A stretch of DNA of 33,376 bases, taken from positions 1-33,376 of the forward strand of contig QYPH01000036.1 in assembly GCA_007279905.1 (NCBI GenBank), given 5' to 3'. Shown piece by piece: positions 15,335-25,813 of this stretch. Both the position numbers and the translations under genes were made by a program. The notes beneath the pieces are model-generated. The model did no database searches and was not told the DNA's origin. It was given only the letters and a program-made list of their open reading frames with translations. Origin of the DNA: Actinomycetota bacterium (lineage in GTDB: Bacteria > Actinomycetota > Acidimicrobiia > Acidimicrobiales > Ilumatobacteraceae). Positions within the stretch are counted from its first letter, which is position 1. Each line of letters opens with the position of its first letter.

Positions 15335-17722
15335 TTACATTGCTTTGGCTGCTGATTGAATTGCGCGCCACACATTTTGTGGTGATGCGGGCATTGGCAT
15401 ATACGTAACGCCAACGCCAGACAAGGCGTCAACTACTGCGTTGATCACCGTGCTCGCAGCACCGATAGTGCCGGCTTCGCCTATTCCCTTCACGCCAAGT
15501 TGATTTGTCGGTGAAGGAGTGACGGTGTGGGCAGTGGTGATTGATGGAACATCGCTTGCGGCTGGCACCAGATATTCGGCAAGTGTTGTTGTTTTCAAGT
15601 TGCCATCTGTGTCGTATACAGCCTCTTCAAATAGTGCCTGGGCTAGGCCCTGTATCACTCCGCCGTGTACTTGACCTTCCACGATGAGTGGGTTGATCTG
15701 TACTCCACAGTCGTCAACGGCAACGTATTTGAGTATCTCGATCTGACCAGTTTCGGTGTCGACTTCGAGAACGCACATGTGAGTGCCGAATGGCCAGGAA
15801 AAGTTTGGCGGATCGTAGGTGTACTGCGCTTCGAGGTTTGGCTCGAGACCATCTGGCAAGTTGTGAGCGGTGAATGCTGCAAATGCAATTGCCGCCATCG
15901 GAACTGCTCGGTCTGGCGAACCTTTGACGCTAAACACGCCACCGGCAAACTCGAGGTCATCGGCAGAACACTCGAGTTGGTGCGCAGCAATGAGCCGAGC
16001 CTTGTCGATGACTTTGTCACATGCTCCGGCAATTGCTACGCCACCGACAGGAAGCGAGCGCGAACCGTAGGTGTCGAGACCAAGTGGAGAAATTGCAGTG
16101 TCGCTATGCAGCACATCGATATCTTCTTGCGGAATACCAAGTTTTTCGGATGCAATCATGGCCCACGAAGTTTCGTGTCCCTGGCCGTGTGGCGAGGTGC
16201 CTGTTACAACTTGTACTTTGCACGTTGGCAACACGCGCACGGTTGCTGCTTCCCAGCCACCAGCGCCATAGTTGAGCGAGGCGAGTACACGAGACGGTGC
16301 TAGACCACACATTTCGAAGTACGAACTCATACCAATGCCCAGTCGTTTTTTGGCACCCGGAACATTTTGCTTTGCTTGTTGTGCGCGAATACCTACGTAG
16401 TCGGCAAGACCCGCAGCTTTTTCGGCGGCCTGTAAGTGGTCGCCAGAGTCGTATGTAAGACCGCTAAATGCGAGATATGGGAACTGCTCTTTTTGAATGA
16501 AGTTGCGCTTGCGCAACTCGAGTGGATCGATATTCATTTCGCGCGCAAGTGCGTCCATTGCCGACTCGATGGCGTACGTTGCCTCTGGACGACCAGCACC
16601 TCGGTATGCATCGGTTGGCGTGAGGGTAGTAAAGATGCCATCGCAACTGAAGTCGTAAGCGTGCGGGATGTCGTAGACGCCCGCATACAAGAACGCCCCC
16701 AAGATGGGCACGCCAGGCGTGACCAATTGCAGATATGCACCCATGTCGGCTTTGATGCGTACGCGAACCGCAGTGAGCTTGCCGCCTTTGTCGGCGGCAA
16801 GTTCGACATACTGCACTTGTCCACGACCATGAATGGTGGCCATCGAGTTTTCGCTGCGCTCTTCAACCCAACGTACGGGCAGGCCGTGTTTGCGCGCAAG
16901 CGCCATGCACAACAACTCTTCGGCATACACATCGAGTTTTGATCCGAACCCGCCGCCAACACTTGGCGCAATCACGCGCACTTGTTGCTCGGGAATACCG
17001 AGTGTGAGCGCGGCCATCACTTTGAGAATGTGGGGTATCTGGGTAGACGAATAGAGCGTGATGTCGCCACCAAATGGTTGTGGCACTGCGGCAACCGCGC
17101 GTGGCTCCATGGCCATTGGCAATAGACGCTGCTGCACGTAGCGCTCGCTGACTTTGAACGCGGCATTTTGAAATGCCTCTTCGACGCAACCCTCGGTGGC
17201 CTCAATTTTCAAATTCCAGGTGTAACTCTTGTTGGTACCCAAGTCTTCGTGGATAATGTTGGCATCGCTGAGTGCTTCTTCGACGTCAACAACGGCTTTG
17301 AGAACTGTGTATTGCACTTCAATGAGGTCGAGCGCATCGCGTGATGCACTTTCGCTTGTTGCAAGCACCGCAACCACACCGTCACCGACGTAACACACCT
17401 TGTTTGCTGCAAGAGGAAAGTGCGGTGGGTTTTTCATATCTGCAGTGACCGGCCATGCACATGGCATTGGGCCAGCCCACTGTGACTGCAACTCTGCGCC
17501 GGTGTACACGGCAACAACGCCAGGTGAGGATTTGGCCGCTGCTGTATTGATGCTCACAATTTTTGCGTGTGCATGTGGAGACCTCAAGATTGAAAGATGC
17601 AATGCACCTGGCAAATTGAGATCGTTGGTGAATTTTGCTTCACCAGTCAAGAGGGCAGGATCTTCGCGACGTAGTTGCCTCGTACCGATCACGGTATTTT
17701 GGCGGTTGTCTGTCATTGTCAT
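15335..17722 (-). CDS. coxL: molybdenum-binding large subunit, CO dehydrogenase family form II
   Basis: This 795-residue catalytic subunit binds molybdopterin cytosine dinucleotide. Visible landmarks are GGGFGSK at about 257-263, the active-site loop AYRGAGR at about 372-378, a Gln/His-rich HGQGHET motif in the middle of the second domain, and a C-terminal GIGEAGTIGA containing the conserved catalytic Glu. Form I CO dehydrogenases carry AYxCSFR with the copper-ligating Cys; this one has the form II loop and no such Cys, so CO oxidation is uncertain. The ATG at 17722 has AGGAGA six bases upstream. It follows coxS and precedes coxM, the order usual in form II clusters. Confidence 0.95.
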   Translation of the reverse strand: MTMTDNRQNTVIGTRQLRREDPALLTGEAKFTNDLNLPGALHLSILRSPHAHAKIVSINTAAAKSSPGVVAVYTGAELQSQWAGPMPCAWPVTADMKNPPHFPLAANKVCYVGDGVVAVLATSESASRDALDLIEVQYTVLKAVVDVEEALSDANIIHEDLGTNKSYTWNLKIEATEGCVEEAFQNAAFKVSERYVQQRLLPMAMEPRAVAAVPQPFGGDITLYSSTQIPHILKVMAALTLGIPEQQVRVIAPSVGGGFGSKLDVYAEELLCMALARKHGLPVRWVEERSENSMATIHGRGQVQYVELAADKGGKLTAVRVRIKADMGAYLQLVTPGVPILGAFLYAGVYDIPHAYDFSCDGIFTTLTPTDAYRGAGRPEATYAIESAMDALAREMNIDPLELRKRNFIQKEQFPYLAFSGLTYDSGDHLQAAEKAAGLADYVGIRAQQAKQNVPGAKKRLGIGMSSYFEMCGLAPSRVLASLNYGAGGWEAATVRVLPTCKVQVVTGTSPHGQGHETSWAMIASEKLGIPQEDIDVLHSDTAISPLGLDTYGSRSLPVGGVAIAGACDKVIDKARLIAAHQLECSADDLEFAGGVFSVKGSPDRAVPMAAIAFAAFTAHNLPDGLEPNLEAQYTYDPPNFSWPFGTHMCVLEVDTETGQIEILKYVAVDDCGVQINPLIVEGQVHGGVIQGLAQALFEEAVYDTDGNLKTTTLAEYLVPAASDVPSITTAHTVTPSPTNQLGVKGIGEAGTIGAASTVINAVVDALSGVGVTYMPMPASPQNVWRAIQSAAKAM

Positions 17723-17731
17723 GACCGTCTC

Positions 17732-18196
17732 CTATTTCTTCGCCGCAGCGAGCACCGACTTCACAATGTTGTGATATCCGGTGCAGCGACAGAGGTTGCC
17801 CTCGAGGCCGAGTCGGACTTCTTCTTCTGTTGGATTTGGATTTTCATTGAGTAAACCAATCGATGCCATCACCATTCCCGGTGTGCAGTAACCACACTGC
17901 AGTCCGTGGTTTTCCATAAATGCTTGTTGCATTGGATGCATCACGCCGTCTTTGCTCAGTCCTTCGATGGTTGTCACCGTCCCACCGTCTGCTTGTACTG
18001 CGAGAACAGTGCAGCTCTTGACTGCTTCGCCGTTGAGATGCACGGTGCAGGCGCCACAACTCGATGTGTCACAACCGATGTTTGTGCCCGTGAGTTGCAG
18101 TTGATCGCGCAAAAAATGTACGAGCAGTGTTCGAGGCTCTACATCTTTTTCTTGGCTTGTGCCATTGACAGTGATGCTGACTGTGATATCAACCAT
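17732..18196 (-). CDS. coxS: [2Fe-2S] small subunit of a CO dehydrogenase-type molybdoenzyme
   Basis: This 154-residue subunit has two [2Fe-2S] clusters. The N-terminal plant-ferredoxin-type cluster uses Cys42, Cys47, Cys50 and Cys62 ([10 protein letters not shown]). The C-terminal cluster uses Cys101 and Cys104 (CGYCTPG) with Cys136 and Cys138 (CRC). All eight are present, so it should be functional. I choose the ATG at 18196, preceded by GGGGGAA about eight bases upstream, rather than a GTG seven codons earlier. It is the first gene of the coxS-L-M operon. A gene-free stretch of about 150 bases upstream, after the cupredoxin-like gene, probably holds the promoter, though I see no convincing boxes. 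Confidence 0.95.
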   Translation of the reverse strand: MVDITVSITVNGTSQEKDVEPRTLLVHFLRDQLQLTGTNIGCDTSSCGACTVHLNGEAVKSCTVLAVQADGGTVTTIEGLSKDGVMHPMQQAFMENHGLQCGYCTPGMVMASIGLLNENPNPTEEEVRLGLEGNLCRCTGYHNIVKSVLAAAKK

Positions 18197-18345
18197 GCTG
18201 TTGTTCCCCCATTCCACTAGTGCGGTGCACTGTGAGTTTGCTTGACGACATCCTGCCTCATAGAGCAGGGTCTTGTCTAACGGAGACGGGAGTTCGGCGG
18301 AGAACTCAGCGGTGAACGGGGTGGTCTACTGGCTGGAGGACGGGG

Positions 18346-18708
18346 TTACTTAACGGTAATTGTCGCGCGCAAAGTAGGGGCTTTGGCGCAGGTAATGGAG
18401 AATGTTCCGCGCTGCGGCAACGGAACGGTCTTTGAACCTTTGGCAGGAACGACCAATAACGTGGCCCCAATCTTGATTCGGTAGGCAATGTCGTCGGTAT
18501 TGATCAAGGTGAGGGTGCCACCTTTGAGTACCACAACTGCGGCTCGACTAAATTTTGCGCTCGAAATTGACAACTTTGCCGAAGTAGGAACAGTTTGTTT
18601 GCTGGGCGAAACGTCGTGCGCAAATGTCTGTGCAGGGGATGCAAGCAAAACGAGAAGCCCTGCAACAACAAATGCTGTGCAGCGTCGGCGCATCGATGAT
18701 GTGAACAT
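18346..18708 (-). CDS. small secreted protein, cupredoxin-like
   Basis: The product is about 120 residues with a basic start (MFTSSMRRR), a hydrophobic signal core at about 12-24 and a probable cleavage site after AQTFA near residue 30. The mature part looks like a cupredoxin beta-barrel: GGTLTLINTDD at about 63-73, a central VPAKGSKTVPL, and GTFSITC at about 101-107. The N-terminal copper His usual after the N-x-D motif is a Tyr here, and no Met ligand is clear, so copper binding is doubtful. I use the ATG at 18708, because the longer open frame overlaps the permease gene. It follows the ABC exporter by 20 bases and is likely in its operon. Confidence 0.7.
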   Translation of the reverse strand: MFTSSMRRRCTAFVVAGLLVLLASPAQTFAHDVSPSKQTVPTSAKLSISSAKFSRAAVVVLKGGTLTLINTDDIAYRIKIGATLLVVPAKGSKTVPLPQRGTFSITCAKAPTLRATITVK

Positions 18709-18728
18709 GGTGCTTAAACAATAACCGA

Positions 18729-19514
18729 CTATTTGTTGAGCTTGTCGAGACCGCGTCGTGCAAACACAAGTGTCAGTGTCGCCATGCCGGCAATTGCAAT
18801 TAATCCACCGAAGGTGTTGTGCCAACTCATGTAGTCGGCAGATGTTGGAAGCACAAGACCTTGGCGTGCGAGTCGCAAAATATTGGTTGCTGGATTGATG
18901 CGCGCAACGTTGTGCAACCAGCCATGCATCAGCGGTAGTGGCATCTGTGCTGTCGAGAGATAGAGCACAACAAACATGGTGAGTTGCATTACTGCAGCAC
19001 CACGCATATCGCGAAATCTAAAAGCTAAGCCAAGACCCCAGCCGAGCGAGATGGTCGAGACGCCAACTGCAGCGATGACGAGCGTAAATAAGCCAAGTAG
19101 TCCGCTCGTAAAGCGAACACCCAGCAGCATTCCCATCGGAATAACAAATGCGCACAATATGGCAATTCGCACCCATGCCGTGAGCAAGGGGCCAATGATG
19201 AGAGCGCGACGTGGAACAGGCGACATCAACAATCGATCATAAAACTTCGTCTCGATGTCTCGAATAGTGGAAAACCCGAGTCCGATGCCGGAGAATGCTG
19301 CACCGAAACAAATACCGAGCGGCATGAACCAATTGACAGATCGATCGGTTGGAAATCCGGGCAGCTGTGTGATTGCCGAAAAGGTTCCGGCAAATGCAAT
19401 CATCGTGAACACCGGCATTGCCATTGAGGGGAAAAATGCAGAGGGCAAACGGCGAAGATTGCGAACTCCGCGCAAGGCGAGCCCGCGAGAACTGCGCATG
19501 GTGGTGATGCTCAT
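18729..19514 (-). CDS. ABC-2 type transporter permease (second of two)
   Basis: This integral membrane protein has about six hydrophobic segments and the ABC-2 permease pattern: a long first extracellular loop after MPVFTMIAFAG, then a cytoplasmic DIETKFYDRLLMSPVPR segment that is the family hallmark. The ATG at 19514 overlaps the stop of the preceding permease by four bases (ATGA), which fixes the start; the longer frame to 19571 is not needed. With the adjacent ATPase and the other permease it forms an exporter of the daunorubicin-resistance (DrrAB-like) kind. The cargo is unknown. Confidence 0.88.
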   Translation of the reverse strand: MSITTMRSSRGLALRGVRNLRRLPSAFFPSMAMPVFTMIAFAGTFSAITQLPGFPTDRSVNWFMPLGICFGAAFSGIGLGFSTIRDIETKFYDRLLMSPVPRRALIIGPLLTAWVRIAILCAFVIPMGMLLGVRFTSGLLGLFTLVIAAVGVSTISLGWGLGLAFRFRDMRGAAVMQLTMFVVLYLSTAQMPLPLMHGWLHNVARINPATNILRLARQGLVLPTSADYMSWHNTFGGLIAIAGMATLTLVFARRGLDKLNK

Positions 19515-20314
19515 CGTGCGGCCAACTTTCGTCGAAGCTCTGTGAGCGCAAACAAAATTGCGGCAATACAAATTGCGGTTGGCACTAACAGCGATCGTGC
19601 TACAGCAGAAAATGAAATCCCTTCGAGCACAAGCGCGCGCAGACCCTCAACAAGATATGAAATTGGGTTGAGGTCGGCTACCCGCTTGTAGGCACCGCTC
19701 ATTGTCTCGCGGGGGAAGAAGGCGCTAGAAAAGAACAGCAATACAAACAACAATGGAAAAGTGCCTTGTACCGCTTCGGCAGAGCCTGTGCGAATAGCAA
19801 CGGATGACATGATGGCGCTGATGGCAAGCGAGACGATGCCGCCCGACAAGATCATTACAAGCGCGCCAGGTATTCCGGCAGAAATCGGTGCATCAAAAGG
19901 AACGAGCACGGCAAGAAAAAATGCAGACTGAAACAACCCGAAAAGCGCACCGCCAGCAAGGCGACCCAACAAAATTCCGGTGCGCGTTGTTGGCGAAAGC
20001 AGCAAACGATCAAAGAAACCATTTTCGATGTCGGTAGCAAGCGCCGCAGCGCCAGTTACCGAACCAAACAACACTCCTTGAACAACAGTTGATGCAAGTG
20101 TGAACTGCATGAACGACTCGACTTTTGGAAAACCCGGTATCGATGTGGTTTTGCTGAAACTTGAAGCGCTGAGTACTGCAAAAAATATGGGGAAGAACAT
20201 GCTTGGCGCAATGAGCGCTGGTTGCCGTGCGATCTCGAGCGTTGACCGCTTGGCCATCGCAACTGTTTGACGCACAGAGAGCTGCCGGCTGCGCACCGTT
20301 GTTTCAGCTGTCAT
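19511..20314 (-). CDS. ABC-2 type transporter permease (first of two)
   Basis: This 267-residue membrane protein has six predicted hydrophobic segments and the ABC-2 hallmark DIENGFFDRLLLSPTTRTG in the cytoplasmic loop. A NPISYLVEGLRALVLEG block before the last helix is typical of DrrB-like permeases. Together with the other permease it should form a heterodimeric channel powered by the ATPase encoded just upstream. The ATG at 20314 overlaps the ATPase stop by four bases and its own stop overlaps the next start, so all three are translationally coupled. Confidence 0.9.
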   Translation of the reverse strand: MTAETTVRSRQLSVRQTVAMAKRSTLEIARQPALIAPSMFFPIFFAVLSASSFSKTTSIPGFPKVESFMQFTLASTVVQGVLFGSVTGAAALATDIENGFFDRLLLSPTTRTGILLGRLAGGALFGLFQSAFFLAVLVPFDAPISAGIPGALVMILSGGIVSLAISAIMSSVAIRTGSAEAVQGTFPLLFVLLFFSSAFFPRETMSGAYKRVADLNPISYLVEGLRALVLEGISFSAVARSLLVPTAICIAAILFALTELRRKLAAR

Positions 20315-21261
20315 GCCTTGGCACCCTCAAGGCGGTGGCCAGTTGCTTCTGCAAATACGTCGTCAAGGCTTGGCTCATTGACTTCCAGGTGTTGCACGCG
20401 TACTGATGCTTCGTCGAGTTGGCGCACAACGTCGGTGACGACATTTGCGCCGCCGCGCAATCCAACACCAAGAGAACCCTCGGCGGTTGGGCGAATCTCA
20501 CCGAAAGTGGCAAGCACGGCTTTGGCGCGCTCAGTCTGATCGGATGGAACGGTGATGAGCAGCGTTGGAAATCCGACACCTGCCTTGAGATCTTGCGGTT
20601 TTCCTTCTCGCACAATCTTTCCTGCGTCGATGATCGCGATGCGGTCTGCGAGTTGATCGGCTTCTTCCAAATATTGGGTAGTCAACATGACAGTGGTGCC
20701 CTCGCTATTGAGCCTGCGCACTTCTTCCCACAGCGACATGCGGCTCATCGGATCAAGACCTGTCGTTGGTTCATCGAGAAACAACACGGTTGGTTGGTGA
20801 ATGAGTGCGAGTGCCAAGTCGAGACGGCGGCGCATGCCACCCGAATACGTGCCAACGCGACGATCTGCTGCTGCTGTGAGACCAACTCGCTCGAGCAACT
20901 CGCTCGCACGGTTTTTCATCTGCGATTGGGGTATTCCGTACAGCACCGCTTGCAAGCGAAGCAATTCGGTGCCGGTCATCAGCGGATCGATTGCTGCGTC
21001 TTGAAGCGCAACACCAATTCTGCGTCGCACCTCATCGGGGTGTTTTGCGACATCGAACCCCGCAACGGTTGCTGTGCCAGAGGTGGGGCGCAAAAGTGTG
21101 GTGAGCATGCGCACCGCTGTTGATTTTCCGGCTCCATTGGGGCCGAGAAAGCCAAAAATTTCGCCAGTCTTCACGGTGATGTTGATGCCATCAACAGCCT
21201 TTACATCGCCAAAATAGCGAACGAGGTCTTGGGCAACAATTGGGTCAGCAGATGAATTCAT
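20311..21261 (-). CDS. ABC transporter ATP-binding protein, DrrA-like
   Basis: This 316-residue ATPase has Walker A GPNGAGKST at about 40-48, a Q-loop at VALQDAAID, the signature YSGGMRRRLD at about 139-148 and Walker B VLFLDEP at about 159-165, then an H-loop in MLTTQYLEEAD. The C-terminal extension of about 90 residues is usual in the daunorubicin-resistance subfamily. It energises export through the two downstream permeases. The ATG at 21261 is used, though no clear ribosome-binding site precedes it. The operon is downstream of the second large-subunit gene, about 57 bases after its stop, and could be cotranscribed with it. Confidence 0.92.
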   Translation of the reverse strand: MNSSADPIVAQDLVRYFGDVKAVDGINITVKTGEIFGFLGPNGAGKSTAVRMLTTLLRPTSGTATVAGFDVAKHPDEVRRRIGVALQDAAIDPLMTGTELLRLQAVLYGIPQSQMKNRASELLERVGLTAAADRRVGTYSGGMRRRLDLALALIHQPTVLFLDEPTTGLDPMSRMSLWEEVRRLNSEGTTVMLTTQYLEEADQLADRIAIIDAGKIVREGKPQDLKAGVGFPTLLITVPSDQTERAKAVLATFGEIRPTAEGSLGVGLRGGANVVTDVVRQLDEASVRVQHLEVNEPSLDDVFAEATGHRLEGAKA

Positions 21262-21318
21262 GCACTAACTGTATGACAGATATCGATCACAAGCTTTGTC
21301 GGAGAAATGTTGTGCGCG

Positions 21319-23601
21319 TTATCGCGCTGCATTGATTGCTGACCACACACGCTCTGGCGTGGCCGGCATATCGATGTGACGCACGACCAAGTGTGAGAGC
21401 GCATCGATTACTGCCGATTGCACAGCAGGCGTAGAGCCAATGGTGCCCGACTCGCCGATGCCTTTTGCTCCAAGTGGGTTGCGCGGTGTTGGCGTCTCCA
21501 TATGGATGACCTGGAAGCTTGGTAATTCGGCTGCGGAGATAAATGCGTAGTCGGCAAAGTTTGATGTGATCGGATTGCCGTCAGTGTCATAGCGAACTTC
21601 TTCCAACAGCGCCTGTGCCGCACCTTGTCCGATGCCGCCATGTATTTGGCCATCCAAAATAAGTGGGTTGATCACTCGACCAGCATCGTCGCACGCAACG
21701 TGTCTGATCAGAGTGACTTTGCCAGTCTCGGTGTCGACTTCCACAACCGATACGTGTGCACCGAAAGGAAATGTTGCACCGTTGGACACGAAGTTTGATT
21801 CTTGAATGAGGCCGCCATCGGTGGCAAGTGCGCTCGAGATGTCGGCCCACGTCTTTGCAACTGCAGGAGTGCCAGCGACGTGAAAAGCCGCAGTGAACTT
21901 GTCGAACACTACGTCGTCTTCAATTGCTTCAAGTAACCGTGCTGCATGCTTGCGGGCTTGCTCAACGAGTTCTTTGGATGCCTGATGCACTGCTGCACCA
22001 CCTTGTTGCAATGAACGTGAACCCATTGTTCCGCCACCCGAGGGAACCGCATCGGTGTCGCCCCACACGACATCGATCATCTCCATCGGAATTCCGGTTT
22101 CGTCACTTGCCAACATTGACCACGAAGTCACGTGACCCTGTCCGTGCGGTGAAGTGCCGGTGTACACAATTGCGCGACCATTTGGAAGAATCTCAACCTT
22201 GCCATATTCGCCAGACGAAGTTCCTGCTGTGATTTCGACATACACACTGACACCAATACCGAGCTGTTTGGTAGCGCCACTCGCACGGCGCGCAACTTGA
22301 TCTTTGCGAAGCTGTGTGTAGTTTGATGCCTCGAGTACTTTGTCGAGCGCTCCTTCAAAGTCTCCGACGTCGTACGTTTGTCCAATTGAAGTAGTGAAGG
22401 GCTCGAGAAACTTTGGAATCAAGTTGATGCGTCGCACTTCTGTCACGTCTTTGCCAATTTCGAGCGCAAACAAATCCATTGCACGCTCGATTGCTGCCGT
22501 TGCCTCGGGGCGTCCTGCACCGCGGTAGGCAACCATTGGTGTGGTGTTTGTTGCAACAGAAGTGGTGCGCACTTCGATAACAGGAATGTCGTACACGCCA
22601 GACGCCATCGGCCTAGTCATGAAAGGAGCAAGAATTGCACCAACATCGACCCATGCACCCGAATCTTGAAGTGCGTGTAATTGATATGCGGTTACTTTTC
22701 CGGCTCGCGTGCCGCCAATGGTGATGTATTGAATCTGGCCACGCCCGTGACCGAGAGCCACCATCGACTCGCTTCGTGTTTCTGTCCAGCGCACAGGTTT
22801 GCCAACCTGTTTTGCAATCTTGCCCAACAACAGATCTTCTGGGTACGCGTCGATTTTTGCTCCAAAGCCTCCGCCAACATCTGGTGTGATCACGCGAACT
22901 TGACCGGCCTCAAGACCGTTGACTTTAAGAATTGCGTCGCGGGCACCTTGGGCGTGCTGCGTCGACAGCCATTGCACCAAGCGGCCGTTGTCCCATGCGG
23001 CTGCGGCACCACGAACCTCAAGGGGGCATGGTGCAACACGCTGATTGATAAACCTGCCTTTGACTACAACTTCGCAATCTGCAAACAATGCATCACCCGT
23101 GTTGTCTGGCATGCCGATAGCAGTTGACTCGAACACAACGTTGCTGCCGACCTCTTCGTAAATATGTGTTGATGATGTCATTGCTTGCTCAACATCGACA
23201 AGAACCTCAAGGGCGTCGTAGTCAACGATCACACGCTCGGCTGCGTCTTCGCCTTGGTTTGCAAGTTCAGTCAGCACCACTGCAACTGGTTCGCCAACAT
23301 AGCGAACCTTGCCGCTTGCAAGGAGCGTGCGCTTGGCCATCGGGTTAAACGAAGCCTCGACTGGTGAGAGAGCAAGATCTTGCGCGGTATAGATGGCCAC
23401 GACACCCGGCATCATTAGGCCTTCAGAAACATCGATGCTTGTGATGTTGGCGTGGGCAACAGTTGATCGAACAAATGTTGCATGCACGGCACCAACCAAC
23501 AATGGCTCGTCGCGCAAGTCGTCGACATAGACACCACCAGTTGTGAGAAATTTTGGATCCTCTTTGCGAAGAACGCGGTTGCCTAAAATGCTTCCAGCCA
23601 T
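21319..23601 (-). CDS. second molybdenum-binding large subunit, stand-alone, form II-like
   Basis: This 760-residue protein of the xanthine/CO dehydrogenase large-subunit family has GGGFGAK at about 243-249, the active-site loop AYRGAGR at about 358-364, a HGQGH motif in the second half, and a C-terminal GIGESGTIGS with the catalytic Glu. It is clearly a paralogue of the coxL at 15335, but the sequences differ throughout. No small or medium subunit gene accompanies it; it sits between ftsB and the ABC exporter. It may borrow CoxS and CoxM from the neighbouring operon, giving a second substrate specificity. The ATG at 23601 has AGGAG six bases upstream. Confidence 0.94.
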   Translation of the reverse strand: MAGSILGNRVLRKEDPKFLTTGGVYVDDLRDEPLLVGAVHATFVRSTVAHANITSIDVSEGLMMPGVVAIYTAQDLALSPVEASFNPMAKRTLLASGKVRYVGEPVAVVLTELANQGEDAAERVIVDYDALEVLVDVEQAMTSSTHIYEEVGSNVVFESTAIGMPDNTGDALFADCEVVVKGRFINQRVAPCPLEVRGAAAAWDNGRLVQWLSTQHAQGARDAILKVNGLEAGQVRVITPDVGGGFGAKIDAYPEDLLLGKIAKQVGKPVRWTETRSESMVALGHGRGQIQYITIGGTRAGKVTAYQLHALQDSGAWVDVGAILAPFMTRPMASGVYDIPVIEVRTTSVATNTTPMVAYRGAGRPEATAAIERAMDLFALEIGKDVTEVRRINLIPKFLEPFTTSIGQTYDVGDFEGALDKVLEASNYTQLRKDQVARRASGATKQLGIGVSVYVEITAGTSSGEYGKVEILPNGRAIVYTGTSPHGQGHVTSWSMLASDETGIPMEMIDVVWGDTDAVPSGGGTMGSRSLQQGGAAVHQASKELVEQARKHAARLLEAIEDDVVFDKFTAAFHVAGTPAVAKTWADISSALATDGGLIQESNFVSNGATFPFGAHVSVVEVDTETGKVTLIRHVACDDAGRVINPLILDGQIHGGIGQGAAQALLEEVRYDTDGNPITSNFADYAFISAAELPSFQVIHMETPTPRNPLGAKGIGESGTIGSTPAVQSAVIDALSHLVVRHIDMPATPERVWSAINAAR

Positions 23602-23634
23602 TGCTACTCCTTTAATTTTTTGGGAGGATGGTTT

Positions 23635-23647
23635 GTAACGAGGTTAC
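23635..23647. promoter_or_regulatory. small inverted repeat upstream of the second large-subunit gene
   Basis: GTAAC-GAG-GTTAC is a perfect five-base inverted repeat with a three-base centre, 34 bases upstream of the ATG at 23601 and inside the 59-base gap after ftsB. Its position fits an operator, but so short a repeat can occur by chance. Confidence 0.25.
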
Positions 23648-23660
23648 TGAATTGAATGCG

Positions 23661-24095
23661 CTACGGAAGTAGCGGATCCAGCGAAATCTCGCCTTTTGCG
23701 TTTGCTTGCGCTGCTTGAAGCGTCTTGACAAACATCATCGTCGAAACAATCGTGTAGGGCCAGCGCTCGGGAAGCGTCGTAGACAAAGCGGGTGTGTCCA
23801 TCATTGGCACACGGCGCTCGGATGGATAGAGGTAGCCGAGTTGGGTGCGGATGGCATCGCGCAATCCGGCAGGCGACTGCAGGTAACCCACTTGATCTTG
23901 CATGTTTTCAACAATGTCTTCGTAGGCGGCATATTCCTGCTGCCTGGCACTCAGCACCTGTCGCTGGCTGATCCATGTGCGTACTGGAACGACAAAGAGC
24001 GTTGTTGCAAGTGCAAATGCGATGAGAATCGTGAGGGGGACCGCAAATGCGCGTATTCCACGATGGCGCACGAGATGGAGATCAGTACTTGACAC
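23661..24095 (-). CDS. ftsB: FtsB/DivIC-type septum formation initiator
   Basis: The 144-residue protein has a short basic cytoplasmic tail, one membrane helix at about 18-37 (VPLTILIAFALATTLFVV), then a short coiled-coil at about 43-72 and the conserved DAIRTQLGYLYPSE motif of DivIC/FtsB. It links the divisome parts FtsL and FtsQ. Its place directly after eno is the classic actinobacterial order. The start is GTG at 24095, preceded by AGAGGG at very short spacing, so the exact start is a little uncertain. The C-terminal 40 residues beyond the conserved motif are not recognised. Confidence 0.88.
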   Translation of the reverse strand: MSSTDLHLVRHRGIRAFAVPLTILIAFALATTLFVVPVRTWISQRQVLSARQQEYAAYEDIVENMQDQVGYLQSPAGLRDAIRTQLGYLYPSERRVPMMDTPALSTTLPERWPYTIVSTMMFVKTLQAAQANAKGEISLDPLLP

Positions 24096-24152
24096 CCCTC
24101 TATTGTGGCTTGTGGAGCGCCCAAAATGGGGGAGTACAACGGTTGCTGATGC

Positions 24153-25810
<1,658 letters not shown>

Positions 25811-25813
25811 ACC

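Noticed and set aside
15335-17722. Annotation as a proven (form I) CO dehydrogenase
   Set aside because: The active-site loop is AYRGAGR without the copper-ligand Cys, so only family membership is claimed.
18252-18269. Hairpin CCTGC / GCAGG downstream of the cupredoxin-like gene as a terminator
   Set aside because: The stem is only five bases with an eight-base loop and no T-rich tract on either strand.
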